From the NCBI RefSeq assembly GCF_013294115.1, contig NZ_JABSNP010000018.1, positions 46,934-110,933 of the forward strand: a stretch of DNA of 64,000 nucleotides, written 5' to 3'. The notes below the pieces were generated by a model. The model saw only the letters and a list, made by a program, of their open reading frames with translations, searched no databases and was not told the origin of the DNA. The first letter of the stretch is position 1. Each line of letters begins with the position of its first letter. This document shows positions 16,225 to 24,262 of the stretch, in pieces. The position numbers were made by a program, and so were the translations under genes. This DNA is from Hymenobacter caeli (GTDB lineage: Bacteria; Bacteroidota; Bacteroidia; Cytophagales; Hymenobacteraceae).

Positions 16225-17601
16225 TCACGCCTTCACGTCCTGAATGGCCGGGGGCCCAGGGTTGTAATCGGCCGTGGCCGTGAGCTGCTCGGCGGTGCGC
16301 TTGCCCTGGTCGTCGCGCAGGTCGCGGCGCTTGAACGGGCGGATGATGAGGCGCAGGGCCTGGTCGGAGCTGAAGTAGCTGAAGGCCCAGTCCACCAAAG
16401 CCACCACCTTGTTGCGGAAGCCCACCAGCGTCATCAGGTGGACGAACAGCCAGGTGGCCCAGCCAAAAATGCCGTTGAAGTGGATGCCCTTGGGCAGGTC
16501 CACCACGGCTTTGTTGCGGGCCACGATGGCCATCACGCCTTTGTTGAAGTACTCGAAGTCCTTGGGGGCCTCGCCTTTGGTGAGGCGCACTATGTTGGCG
16601 GCCAGCAGCGAAGCTTGCTGCTGGGCCACGGGGGCCAGCATGGGCAGGCCCTTGGGCATCTCGCCGGTCACGAGGTTGGCCACGTCGCCGATGGCGAACA
16701 CGTTAGCCAGGCCCTGTACCTGGTTCCACTGGTTCACGGTGATGCGCTTGTTGCGCGTCAGCACGGCTTCGGGCAGGCCGGGCATGGCCGCCCCGTTCAC
16801 GCCGGCCGCCCAAATCATGTTTTCGGTCGGAATAAACTCCGTGTCGGAATAGTACGCTTTGCAATCCTCGAATTTCTTCACCGACGTGTTGACGCGCACT
16901 ATCACGCCCAGCTCCTTGAGGTAGCGGCTGGCATCGGCCTGCGACGCCTCCGACATGGGCCCCAGCAGCGCCGGGCCGGCCTCTACCAGAAAAATCTGCA
17001 TCTGCTGGAGGTCCAGCTCGGGGTAGTCCTTGGGCAGCACGTGCTTGCGCATCTCGGCCAGCGAGCCGCTGATTTCGACGCCCGTGGGGCCCCCGCCCAC
17101 CACCACGATGTTCATCAGGGCCTGGCGCTGGGCCGGGTCGGCGGTGAGCAGGGCCTTCTCAAAATTCTGAAAAATGAAGCTGCGCAGGTTCAAGGCATTC
17201 GGGATGCTCTTGATTTGCATGGCGTTGCGCTCGATGCTCTCGATGCCAAAAAAATTGGTGAGCGAGCCGGTGGCCAATACAAGGTAGTCATAGTGAATCT
17301 CGCCCACACTGGTGTGCAGCGTGCTAGCAGCCGTGTCCACGCCGGTGGCGTCGGCCATGCGGAAAAAGAAGTTGCGCTGGCCCGCGAAAATTTTGCGCAC
17401 CGGGTAGGCGATGCTGTCGGCTTCGAGGGCCCCCGTGGCCACCTGGTACAGCAGGGGCTGGAAGTTATGGTAGTTGTTGCGGTCCACGACCACCACTTGC
17501 ACCGGGGCCTTGGCCAAATCTTTGGCTAGCTGCAGACCGCCGAAGCCGCAGCCCACGATAACAACCCGCGGCTTATCGGAAAAAGGAACATTTGTATCCA
17601 T
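16225..17601 (-). CDS. ndh: Type II NADH dehydrogenase (NDH-2 family)
   Basis: NDH-2 passes electrons from NADH to quinone through FAD without pumping protons. The 458-residue protein has the FAD-binding VVIVGCGFGGLQLAKDL near the start, FQPLLYQVATGAL (typical of NDH-2), the NADH-binding VVVGGGPTGVEISGSLAE near residue 170, and AIGDVANLVTG for the second FAD contact. The C-terminal part (GWATWLFVHLMTLVGFRNK) is hydrophobic and likely docks on the inner membrane. With complex I genes in the same window, this organism has a choice of NADH entry points. It is convergent with the M16 gene. Confidence 0.9.
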   Translation of the reverse strand: MDTNVPFSDKPRVVIVGCGFGGLQLAKDLAKAPVQVVVVDRNNYHNFQPLLYQVATGALEADSIAYPVRKIFAGQRNFFFRMADATGVDTAASTLHTSVGEIHYDYLVLATGSLTNFFGIESIERNAMQIKSIPNALNLRSFIFQNFEKALLTADPAQRQALMNIVVVGGGPTGVEISGSLAEMRKHVLPKDYPELDLQQMQIFLVEAGPALLGPMSEASQADASRYLKELGVIVRVNTSVKKFEDCKAYYSDTEFIPTENMIWAAGVNGAAMPGLPEAVLTRNKRITVNQWNQVQGLANVFAIGDVANLVTGEMPKGLPMLAPVAQQQASLLAANIVRLTKGEAPKDFEYFNKGVMAIVARNKAVVDLPKGIHFNGIFGWATWLFVHLMTLVGFRNKVVALVDWAFSYFSSDQALRLIIRPFKRRDLRDDQGKRTAEQLTATADYNPGPPAIQDVKA

Positions 17602-17813
17602 GAGGCATTGAATAGAAGAAAGCTGGTAGCTAAACTTCTATATAAACCCCAAAAACCGTCCGTTGGTTACCAGCCAGTTACTATGGGCCCCGGCCAAGCT
17701 GAACGCGGCGGCACTTCGGTGCGTGCAAAACGGAAACGCTCCCGTTGCAGCTGGGCAACTGCGCACCGGGGCCTTGGCGGGAAACGGCGCATCGTGCCGT
17801 TTTGCATTGCTAT

Positions 17814-18506
17814 TTAGTAATCGACGCCTTCCTTCTTCTTGAACTCGCCGTCCTTGACCTGCTTCACAAATTTCAGCCAGCTGAACGGGTTGGTGAGCGG
17901 GTTGTTGGCTTGCAACGACTGGCCCAGGCCCATGCGGGCCTGGTAGTCTTGCTGCTGCAAGCTCATGGTTTGGCGGTAGGCGGCCGTCGAACTCATGGGC
18001 AGCGTGTTGAAAATGCGGCGCATGGTCTGCTCGTTGAGGGCATCGGCCCCCGGCGTGCGACTCTCACTCGGGATGGCCATGGCTAGGAAGGCCCGCTTAA
18101 ACTCGCGCTCCGTGGCGTAGGGGAACACCCGTACTTCGGGCAGCAGCGTCGCGTCTTCCCGCATTTCGACCACGACCGAATAGCTCTCGCGCTGGTAGTC
18201 GTTAGGAATTTTAAAGGTTTGGTTGGCGTAGCCCAACGAGCGAATCACGACGCTGTCACCCGCCAGTACGGCCACCGAAAAGTAACCGTAGATGTTGCTG
18301 ATGGTGCCGCGGCCAGCTTTGGGCACGTACACCGTAGCCCCGGGAATGCCGAGCAAACTGTCGCCGCTGGCCACGATGCCGGTGAACTGAATTACCCGGC
18401 GCTTGCCCTGGGCCTGGGCCCCGGGCGCGGCCAGCAGCAGCAAAACGCCCACCAACACGGCGGCAAGCGCGAACGAAAACCCCCGGGGGCGGTTGGTGGT
18501 GAGCAT
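17814..18506 (-). CDS. Secreted protein with carboxypeptidase-regulatory-like domain
   Basis: About 230 residues. After a signal peptide (ALAAVLVGVLLLLAAPGAQA) comes a beta-sandwich of the CarboxypepD_reg-like type (IQFTGIVASGDSLLGIPGATV, TISNIYGYFSVAVLAGD). This domain also forms the N-terminus of TonB-dependent receptors in Bacteroidota. A charged, mainly helical tail follows with no barrel, so the protein is likely a small envelope protein. The longer frame starting at 18569 is excluded because a TATCTTTG promoter element lies at 18525-18532, about 18 bp before the ATG at 18506. Role unknown. Confidence 0.8.
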   Translation of the reverse strand: MLTTNRPRGFSFALAAVLVGVLLLLAAPGAQAQGKRRVIQFTGIVASGDSLLGIPGATVYVPKAGRGTISNIYGYFSVAVLAGDSVVIRSLGYANQTFKIPNDYQRESYSVVVEMREDATLLPEVRVFPYATEREFKRAFLAMAIPSESRTPGADALNEQTMRRIFNTLPMSSTAAYRQTMSLQQQDYQARMGLGQSLQANNPLTNPFSWLKFVKQVKDGEFKKKEGVDY

Positions 18507-18524
18507 GGTGGGTGGGCTAGTAGG

Positions 18525-18532
18525 CAAAGATA
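18525..18532 (-). promoter_or_regulatory. -7 element TATCTTTG
   Basis: CAAAGATA on the plus strand is a perfect minus-strand TAnnTTTG box, about 18 bp ahead of the ATG at 18506. It fixes the start of that gene and implies a leader of about a dozen bases. Confidence 0.65.
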
Positions 18533-18556
18533 CAACCCCCAAGGCGGGCTGAGCCG

Positions 18557-18564
18557 TACCTTCG
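18557..18564 (+). promoter_or_regulatory. -7-like element TACCTTCG for the ArsR-type gene
   Basis: TACCTTCG differs from TAnnTTTG at one position and lies about 43 bp before the ATG at 18608. It is divergent from the TATCTTTG box at 18525-18532, so the two promoters share about 30 bp where one regulator could control both directions. Confidence 0.45.
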
Positions 18565-18607
18565 GACAACGGAAAACATACGAAGGCTACCCGCCTCCAG
18601 ACACCAG

Positions 18608-19009
18608 ATGCGCTTGAAACATTTCACGGTTGCGTTCGGCCAACAAATTTTTAAAGCTTTCGGCGACGAAAGCCGGGTGCGCATCCTCCATTTGCTGTGG
18701 CGAAACCACGAAATGGTGGTGGCCGACCTCGAGCAGGTGCTCGACTTTACCCAAACCAAAACCTCGCGCCAGCTGGCGTACCTGAAGAACGCGGGCCTGG
18801 TGAGCGTGCGCCGCCTCGACAACTGGATGTTTTATTCGTTGAAGGACGAAATCCTCGACCTGGCCCAGCAGCTGCTGGGCTTCATGGAGCGCGACCCGCA
18901 GCTGCTGCGCGACCAGCAGGTGTACCAAACCCTGTGGTCGAACCGCGAGCTGGCCGCCTACAAGCTCCAGAACCGCCACTGGACGGGCGGCGGGGCCCCT
19001 CCGCAGTAG
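18608..19009 (+). CDS. ArsR/SmtB-family winged-helix regulator without cysteines
   Basis: The 133-residue protein has the ArsR core: FKAFGDESRVRILHLLW, a recognition helix in TQTKTSRQLAYLKNAGLV, and the wing VRRLDNWMFYSLK. A C-terminal extension (to residue 133) carries several charged helices. No Cys occurs anywhere, so it cannot sense metals or thiols by the usual Cys chemistry; a His/Asp metal site or another ligand would be needed. It reads toward a thioredoxin-like ferredoxin gene 62 bp downstream and is divergent from the secreted protein gene at 17814-18506. It may regulate either neighbour. Confidence 0.85.
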   Translation: MRLKHFTVAFGQQIFKAFGDESRVRILHLLWRNHEMVVADLEQVLDFTQTKTSRQLAYLKNAGLVSVRRLDNWMFYSLKDEILDLAQQLLGFMERDPQLLRDQQVYQTLWSNRELAAYKLQNRHWTGGGAPPQ

Positions 19010-19071
19010 CCCCCCGCTGGGGCCGCCAGACGCTGGAACTGCCCCGCCCACCACTCATTAAGCAATAATTG

Positions 19072-19395
19072 ATGCCCTACGCGAATCACCTATTTGTTTG
19101 CACCCACCAGAAAAGCGGCGTCGGCCGCGACGTAGCCAAGGCCCTGAAGCACGCCATTAAAGACCAAGGGCTGAAAGCCGTGGTGGCCAACGGCCGGAAG
19201 CTGCGCAACGCCGTGCAGGAGTGCGACTGCCTCGACCGCTGCAAGCACTGCAAAAAAGGCTCCGGGGCCGCCTTGGTGGTGTACCCAGAGGGCCTGTTTT
19301 ACGGCGACGTGCACCCCAAAGACTGCGCCGCGCTGGTGCGCGAGCACCTGGGCGAAGGCCGCCCCCTGGCGGCGCTGCTGCTCGACGACAAATAA
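19072..19395 (+). CDS. Thioredoxin-like [2Fe-2S] ferredoxin
   Basis: About 107 residues. The fold pattern matches thioredoxin-like 2Fe-2S ferredoxins: an N-terminal strand with HLFVCTHQKSGVGRD, a central helix, the Cys cluster ECDCLDRCKHCKKG, and VVYPEGLFYGDVHPKD. Such proteins hold one [2Fe-2S] cluster with four Cys and serve as soluble electron carriers. More Cys are present than needed (one N-terminal, four in the cluster region, one near the C-terminus). The ATG at 19072 is preferred to the preceding TTG. It lies between an ArsR-type regulator and a YjjG-type nucleotidase gene on the same strand. Confidence 0.85.
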   Translation: MPYANHLFVCTHQKSGVGRDVAKALKHAIKDQGLKAVVANGRKLRNAVQECDCLDRCKHCKKGSGAALVVYPEGLFYGDVHPKDCAALVREHLGEGRPLAALLLDDK

Positions 19396-19406
19396 GCTCC
19401 TTCCGC

Positions 19407-20096
19407 ATGGCCTACCGGCACCTGTTTTTTGACCTCGACCACACGCTGTGGGACTTTGAAACCAACGCCAACGAAACGCTGGCCACCCTGCACGCGCGGC
19501 ACGGCCTGGCCCAATACGGCGTTGGCCTGGCCGATTTCAACCGGGTGTACAACGACGTGAACCACGCCCTGTGGCGCCTGTACCAGGCCAATAAGGTGAC
19601 GCAGCAGCAGCTGCGCGACGTGCGCTTCCCGCGCACCCTGGCCAAGCTGGGGGTGGCCGCGGCCGACGTGCCCCCCACCCTATCGGCTGAGTTTACCGAC
19701 ATCCTGCCCGAGAAATCGGCCGTGTTTCCGCAGACCCACGAAACCCTGGCTTACCTGCGCGGCAAGTACACGCTGCACCTGATTACCAACGGCTTCGAGG
19801 ACATGCAGCACCGCAAGCTGGCCTCGTCGAACCTGACGCAGTACTTCGACCAGATTATTACTTCTGAGCACAGCGGCCACCTCAAGCCCGACCCCCGCAT
19901 GTTTGCCCACGCCCTGCAAGCCGCCGGAGCCACCGCCCCGGAAAGCCTCATGGTGGGCGACAACCTGGAGTGCGACGTGCTGGGGGCCCACAACGCGGGC
20001 ATCGACCAGGTGTACTTCAACCCCGCCAAGCGCCGACACTTCGTCCAGACCACCTACGAAATCAGCAGCCTGGACGAGCTACGGGAATTCCTGTAA
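19407..20096 (+). CDS. YjjG-type noncanonical pyrimidine nucleotidase (HAD superfamily)
   Basis: The 229-residue protein starts with the HAD nucleophile motif FFDLDHTLWDFETN (Asp9, Asp11). Motif II is in LHLITNG, motif III Lys in SGHLKPDP, and motif IV in VGDNLECDV. The DHTLWDFETN variant and the cap-domain pattern match the YjjG group, 5-prime nucleotidases that remove modified pyrimidine nucleotides. A start at 19407 is chosen 12 bp after the ferredoxin gene. The longer upstream frame runs through that gene in another phase and is not credible. Confidence 0.88.
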   Translation: MAYRHLFFDLDHTLWDFETNANETLATLHARHGLAQYGVGLADFNRVYNDVNHALWRLYQANKVTQQQLRDVRFPRTLAKLGVAAADVPPTLSAEFTDILPEKSAVFPQTHETLAYLRGKYTLHLITNGFEDMQHRKLASSNLTQYFDQIITSEHSGHLKPDPRMFAHALQAAGATAPESLMVGDNLECDVLGAHNAGIDQVYFNPAKRRHFVQTTYEISSLDELREFL

Positions 20097-20118
20097 ACCG
20101 GTGGCCGGGCGGAGCCGC

Positions 20119-20126
20119 TACCTTTG
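20119..20126 (+). promoter_or_regulatory. -7 element TACCTTTG of pruA
   Basis: Perfect TAnnTTTG match 40 bp before the pruA ATG at 20166, inside the short gap after the YjjG-type gene. Confidence 0.65.
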
Positions 20127-20165
20127 CGGCCACCCACCCACCGCCACCAAAACCGCATCTGCACC

Positions 20166-21830
20166 ATGGCCAACGCCTTTTTTAACGTCCCGACGCCTCT
20201 CAACGAGCCCGTGAAGGGCTACGCCCCTGATTCGCCCGAGCGGCTGGAGCTGGTGAAGATGCTGAAGGAGCTGAAGCGGCAGGAGCGCGACATTCCGATG
20301 CACATCGGCGGGCAGGAAGTGCGCACCGGCCGCCGCCTGCCCCTGCACCCGCCCCACGACCACCAGCATGTTTTGGCCCACTTCCACGAGGGCGACGCCG
20401 GCCACGTGACGCAGGCCATCGACGCGGCGCTGGCCGCCCGCCCGGCCTGGGCCGCCCTGCCCTGGGAGCACCGCGCCGCCATCTTCCTCAAAGCCGCCGA
20501 CCTGCTGGCGGGGCCCTACCGCGCCCGCCTGAACGCGGCCACCATGCTGGGCCAGAGCAAGAACGCCTTCCAGGCCGAAATCGACGCGGCCTGCGAGCTG
20601 ATTGACTTTTTCCGCTTCAACGTGGCCTTCATGCAGGAGCTGTACGGGCAGCAGCCCATCAGCTCGCCGGGCATATGGAACCGCCTGGAGCACCGTCCGC
20701 TGGAGGGTTTCGTGTTCGCCCTCACCCCGTTCAACTTTACCTCCATCGCCGGCAACCTACCCACTTCGGCGGCCCTGATGGGCAACGTGGTGGTGTGGAA
20801 GCCCGCCTACCCGCAAATCTATTCGGCCCAGGTGCTGATGGAATTGTTCAAGGAAGCCGGCCTGCCCGATGGCGTCATCAACCTGATTTACGTGGACGGC
20901 CCCGTGGCCGGCGACGTCATTTTCAAGCACCGCGACTTCGCCGGCATCCACTTCACCGGCTCGACCAAGGTGTTCCAGACCATCTGGCAGGAAATCGGGC
21001 AGAATATCTCCCGCTACAAGTCGTACCCGCGCATCGTGGGCGAAACCGGTGGCAAGGACTTCATCCTCGCCCACCCCTCGGCCCACGCCAAAGCGGTGGC
21101 CACGGCCATTACCCGCGGGGCCTTCGAATACCAGGGCCAGAAGTGCTCGGCCGCTTCGCGGGTGTACCTGCCTTCGAACCTGGCCGACGAGATTCTGGGC
21201 TACGTGAAGGAAGACCTCGCCACCGTTAAAATGGGGGACGTGGAGGACTTCGGCAATTTCGTAAACGCCGTCATTACCGAAGTTTCGTTCGATAAGCTGG
21301 CCCGCTACATCGACGGGGCCCACGCCGACCCGGATGCGGAAGTAGTGGCCGGCGGCACCTACGACAAGACCAAGGGCTACTTCGTGGCCCCCACCGTCAT
21401 CGTGGCCCGCGACCCGAAGTACGTGACGATGTGCGACGAGCTGTTCGGGCCCGTCGTGACGGTGCACGTGTACGACGCCGAGCAGTTCGAGGCCACGCTG
21501 GACCTGGTGGACGGCACCTCGCCCTACGCCCTCACCGGGGCCGTGTTCGCGCAGGACCGCTACGCCATCGACCTGGCCAGCCAGCGTTTGGTGAACGCCG
21601 CCGGCAACTTCTACATCAACGACAAGCCCACCGGGGCCGTGGTGGGCCAGCAGCCCTTCGGCGGGGCCCGCGCCTCGGGCACCAACGACAAGGCCGGCTC
21701 CATCCTGAACCTGCTGCGCTGGGTGTCGCCCCGCGCCATCAAGGAAACCTTCGTGCCCGTGACCGACTACCGCTACCCCTTCCTGGGGGCCCTGCCCCAC
21801 GAAGACCTGAACCGCGACAAAGGCTTATAA
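20166..21830 (+). CDS. pruA: Delta-1-pyrroline-5-carboxylate dehydrogenase
   Basis: This enzyme oxidises glutamate semialdehyde to glutamate with NAD, the second step of proline degradation. The 554-residue product is an aldehyde dehydrogenase of the P5CDH1 type: SKNAFQAEIDAACELIDFFR, the active-site Glu region IVGETGGKDF, the catalytic Cys in YQGQKCSAASRVY, and the C-terminal QPFGGARASGTNDKAG. It lacks a proline dehydrogenase domain, so that step must be encoded elsewhere. ATG 20166 is chosen over an upstream in-frame start because of the promoter at 20119. A hairpin follows the stop directly. Confidence 0.94.
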   Translation: MANAFFNVPTPLNEPVKGYAPDSPERLELVKMLKELKRQERDIPMHIGGQEVRTGRRLPLHPPHDHQHVLAHFHEGDAGHVTQAIDAALAARPAWAALPWEHRAAIFLKAADLLAGPYRARLNAATMLGQSKNAFQAEIDAACELIDFFRFNVAFMQELYGQQPISSPGIWNRLEHRPLEGFVFALTPFNFTSIAGNLPTSAALMGNVVVWKPAYPQIYSAQVLMELFKEAGLPDGVINLIYVDGPVAGDVIFKHRDFAGIHFTGSTKVFQTIWQEIGQNISRYKSYPRIVGETGGKDFILAHPSAHAKAVATAITRGAFEYQGQKCSAASRVYLPSNLADEILGYVKEDLATVKMGDVEDFGNFVNAVITEVSFDKLARYIDGAHADPDAEVVAGGTYDKTKGYFVAPTVIVARDPKYVTMCDELFGPVVTVHVYDAEQFEATLDLVDGTSPYALTGAVFAQDRYAIDLASQRLVNAAGNFYINDKPTGAVVGQQPFGGARASGTNDKAGSILNLLRWVSPRAIKETFVPVTDYRYPFLGALPHEDLNRDKGL

Positions 21831-21898
21831 AAGCCGACGCCGCGTTAGCAGGGCGCTTTCGTGTTTGCACGCCCCTTTTTCGACGCCGCGTCGGCTTT
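21830..21898. terminator. Hairpin after pruA
   Basis: AAAGCCGACGCCGCG (21830-21844) pairs with 21884-21898 with one mismatch, starting at the last base of the pruA stop codon. The loop is 39 nt. The right arm ends in CTTTG, so it may stop transcription from pruA, although the T-run is weak. Confidence 0.6.
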
Positions 21899-21976
21899 GA
21901 AAGGCAGGCCTGCTGATTGGATTTTCCTGCGGGCCAACCCGTTGTGTAGCCCCTATCAAGGGCTTAGCTTAGCCGC

Positions 21977-22408
21977 GTGAAGCACTTTATACCCGCGGCA
22001 ATTATTCTTGTCTCCTCATTTCTGACCGCACCGGCCCGGGCCCAATCTACTTTGGGCCTGACGCCGGCCGCGCTGCAAGCCCTCTACCGCGGTACGCCGA
22101 ACCTGGGGGCCTGGCAGCAAGGCACCACTGGCAGCGGACAGCCTTACGTTCAATTCGTTGACCGGCAGAACAACCTTGTTGTCGTCTCGTACTTCACCGC
22201 CGCCGCCGCGCCTGCGGAAGCCCGGGTGACCACCACGGCGGTATCGGGGCCCGTGGTGCCGTTCCTGGGCATTTTCGTCAACAAGTGCGACTCGCTGTAC
22301 CCGTCGGAGTCTGCCAATGCCTGGACGGACCCGGTGAACCACCTGCGCATCACGGTTGAGGCCAGGGCGGACGTGGCCACCATGCGCTTTACCGCACTGC
22401 CCGAGTAA
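21977..22408 (+). CDS. Small secreted protein of unknown function
   Basis: The 143-residue product from a GTG start has a clear signal peptide (FIPAAIILVSSFLTAPARAQ). The mature part alternates short beta-strands (PYVQFVDRQNNLVVVSYF) and has a single Cys. I do not recognise the family. It lies alone between the pruA hairpin and the nuo promoter, reading toward nuoA. Codon use is like that of its neighbours. Confidence 0.65.
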   Translation: MKHFIPAAIILVSSFLTAPARAQSTLGLTPAALQALYRGTPNLGAWQQGTTGSGQPYVQFVDRQNNLVVVSYFTAAAAPAEARVTTTAVSGPVVPFLGIFVNKCDSLYPSESANAWTDPVNHLRITVEARADVATMRFTALPE

Positions 22409-22495
22409 AGAGAGTTTAGCAGCCCCCAGGCCCGGAAGTTCGTCCGCGCCTCAGGGGGCCCGGGCACCGACTTTGCGCCCCAAACCCGCAAGCGC

Positions 22496-22503
22496 TACCT
22501 TTG
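22496..22503 (+). promoter_or_regulatory. -7 element TACCTTTG of the nuo operon
   Basis: Perfect TAnnTTTG box about 43 bp before the nuoA ATG. It is the only strong promoter candidate ahead of the complex I genes. Confidence 0.65.
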
Positions 22504-22546
22504 CCCAACAGCGCCCCTGCGGCGTTTACCTTTCCTACTGACTACT

Positions 22547-22939
22547 ATGCTCCTAGTGCTTCCCGCCGCTGGCTACCAGCCCTCCGACTACCTGCCCATC
22601 GTCATTCAATTTGGCCTGGCCGTGGCCTTCGTGACGTTTGCCATGGTGGCCTCGCACCTCATCGGGCCCCGGCGCAAGTCGAAGGTGAAGGACGAGGCCT
22701 TCGAGTGCGGCATCGAGAGCGTGGGCAACGCCCGCACGCCCATCTCGGTGAAGTACTTCCTCACGGCCATCCTGTTCGTGCTCTTCGACGTGGAAGTGAT
22801 TTTCATGTACCCCTGGGCCGTGAACTTCCGGGCCCTGGGCACGGCCGGCTTCGTGGAGATGATTGTGTTCATGGCCCTGCTGCTGGCCGGCTTCGGCTAC
22901 GTCATCAAAAAAGGCATTCTACGCTGGAACGAAGCGTAG
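22547..22939 (+). CDS. nuoA: NADH-quinone oxidoreductase subunit A
   Basis: NuoA is a small membrane subunit at the junction of the complex I arms. The 130-residue protein has three helices and the conserved loop KVKDEAFECGIESVGNART, followed by FDVEVIFMYPWA, with the acidic residues and Cys typical of the quinone entry region. It is the first gene of nuoA-J. The gap to nuoB is 80 bp. Confidence 0.95.
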   Translation: MLLVLPAAGYQPSDYLPIVIQFGLAVAFVTFAMVASHLIGPRRKSKVKDEAFECGIESVGNARTPISVKYFLTAILFVLFDVEVIFMYPWAVNFRALGTAGFVEMIVFMALLLAGFGYVIKKGILRWNEA

Positions 22940-23019
22940 CACGCCCAAACTTTTGCCGGGCGGGCGGTGTTGGGAAAGCGGGCCCCCTGAGCCTTTCCAC
23001 TTGATATTTTGCTAATTAT

Positions 23020-23574
23020 ATGGACACGCGCGTTCCAGAAATAAAAACCGTTGAGGCCCCCGAGGGCGTGGAAGGGGCCGGCTTCTTCGCCACTTCCCTG
23101 GAAAAGGTGGTGGGCATTGCCCGCGCCAACTCGCTCTGGCCCCTGCCCTTTGCTACTTCGTGCTGCGGCATCGAGTTCATGGCCACCATGGGCTCGCACT
23201 ACGACATCTCCCGCTTCGGCTCGGAGCGGCCCAGCTTCTCGCCCCGCCAAGCCGATTTGCTGATGGTGATGGGCACCATCGCCAAGAAGATGGCCCCCAT
23301 CGTGAAGCAGGTGTACGAGCAGATGGCCGAGCCCCGCTGGGTGCTGGCCATGGGGGCCTGCGCCTCGTCGGGCGGCATTTTCGACTCGTATTCGGTGCTG
23401 CAAGGCATCGACCGCATCATTCCGGTGGACGTGTACGTGCCCGGCTGCCCGCCCCGCCCCGAGCAGGTGCTCGACGGCCTGATGCGCGTGCAGGACCTGG
23501 CCAAAAACGAATCGTTGCGCCGCCGCAACTCGCCCGAGTACCAGGCCCTGCTGACGTCGTACAACATCAAATAA
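23020..23574 (+). CDS. nuoB: NADH-quinone oxidoreductase subunit B
   Basis: NuoB carries cluster N2, the last iron-sulfur centre before quinone. The 184-residue protein has the tandem Cys48-Cys49 in FATSCCGIEFM, then GACASSGG and VPGCPPRPEQVLDG, giving the four ligands. The gene is followed by a 106-bp spacer filled with AGCT-type repeats before nuoC, unusually long for this operon. Confidence 0.96.
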   Translation: MDTRVPEIKTVEAPEGVEGAGFFATSLEKVVGIARANSLWPLPFATSCCGIEFMATMGSHYDISRFGSERPSFSPRQADLLMVMGTIAKKMAPIVKQVYEQMAEPRWVLAMGACASSGGIFDSYSVLQGIDRIIPVDVYVPGCPPRPEQVLDGLMRVQDLAKNESLRRRNSPEYQALLTSYNIK

Positions 23575-23675
23575 GCTGTTAGCTTTTGTTTTGGCTGCTG
23601 GCTGTTAGCTCTTCAGAGCGAGGCAGGGATGCGGTTGGATGAAAGCTAACAGCTAATAGCTTAAAGCTAACAGCT
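23574..23675. repeat. AGCTAACAGCT inverted and direct repeats in the nuoB-nuoC spacer
   Basis: AGCTGTTAGCTTT at 23574-23586 is the reverse complement of AAAGCTAACAGCT at 23663-23675, and the same 13-mer also occurs at 23642-23654. A further GCTGTTAGCT lies at 23601-23610. Related sequence occurs at 48171-48206. The spacer can fold as a long hairpin within the nuo transcript. Confidence 0.75.
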
Positions 23676-23680
23676 CAAAA

Positions 23681-24241
23681 ATGATGCCCCAAGACGCTCC
23701 CGTTACTTCTGAAGCCGCTGTTGCCGACAACCCGGCCAAAGTGCAAAACGCCCGGGTGCTGGCGCGTTTGCACCAACTATTTGGCGAAGACGCCTTCACC
23801 GACGTGGAGGAGCCCTACGGTTTGCTCACGGCCACGACCACCCGGGAACGCATCCACGGCATCATCGCGGGGCTGAAGCAGGACCAGGAAATTGCCCTCA
23901 ATTTCCTCACCACGATGTGCGGCATCAACTACCCCGAGAACGTGGGTAAGGAGCTGGGCATGATTTACCACCTGCACAGCCTGACCCAGAACATCCGGCT
24001 GCGGCTCAAGATATTTTTCCCCGTGGCCGACCCGGTGGTGCCCACCCTGACCGATGTGTACCTGACGGCCAACTGGATGGAGCGCGAGGCCTACGATTTC
24101 TTCGGCGTCATCTTCACCGGCCACCCCAACTTAATTCGCATCCTCAACGTGGAGGACATGGACTACCACCCCATGCGCAAGGAGTACCCGCTCGAAGACG
24201 GCACCCGCGAAGACAAAACCGACCTGTTTTTTGGCCGCTAA
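23681..24241 (+). CDS. nuoC: NADH-quinone oxidoreductase subunit C
   Basis: NuoC is a peripheral-arm subunit without cofactors. The 186-residue protein has a variable Ala-rich N-terminus, then the family core: NFLTTMCGINYPE, MIYHLHSL, LTDVYLTANWMEREAYDFFG and GHPNLIRILNVEDMDYHPMRKEYPL. It is separate from NuoD, unlike the NuoCD fusion of enterobacteria. Two ATGs in a row (23681, 23684) can start it. Confidence 0.95.
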   Translation: MMPQDAPVTSEAAVADNPAKVQNARVLARLHQLFGEDAFTDVEEPYGLLTATTTRERIHGIIAGLKQDQEIALNFLTTMCGINYPENVGKELGMIYHLHSLTQNIRLRLKIFFPVADPVVPTLTDVYLTANWMEREAYDFFGVIFTGHPNLIRILNVEDMDYHPMRKEYPLEDGTREDKTDLFFGR

Positions 24242-24262
24242 GCGGCCCCTGATTCCTACGTC

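Noticed and set aside
17608..17817. A 69-residue plus-strand frame between ndh and the secreted protein gene
   Set aside because: Short, no recognisable features, and it covers what looks like intergenic DNA with a small hairpin (AAACGGC/GCCGTTT).
23574..23675. Possible small CRISPR-like array in the nuoB-nuoC spacer
   Set aside because: Units are short (13 bp), occur in both orientations, and have irregular spacing; no cas genes nearby.
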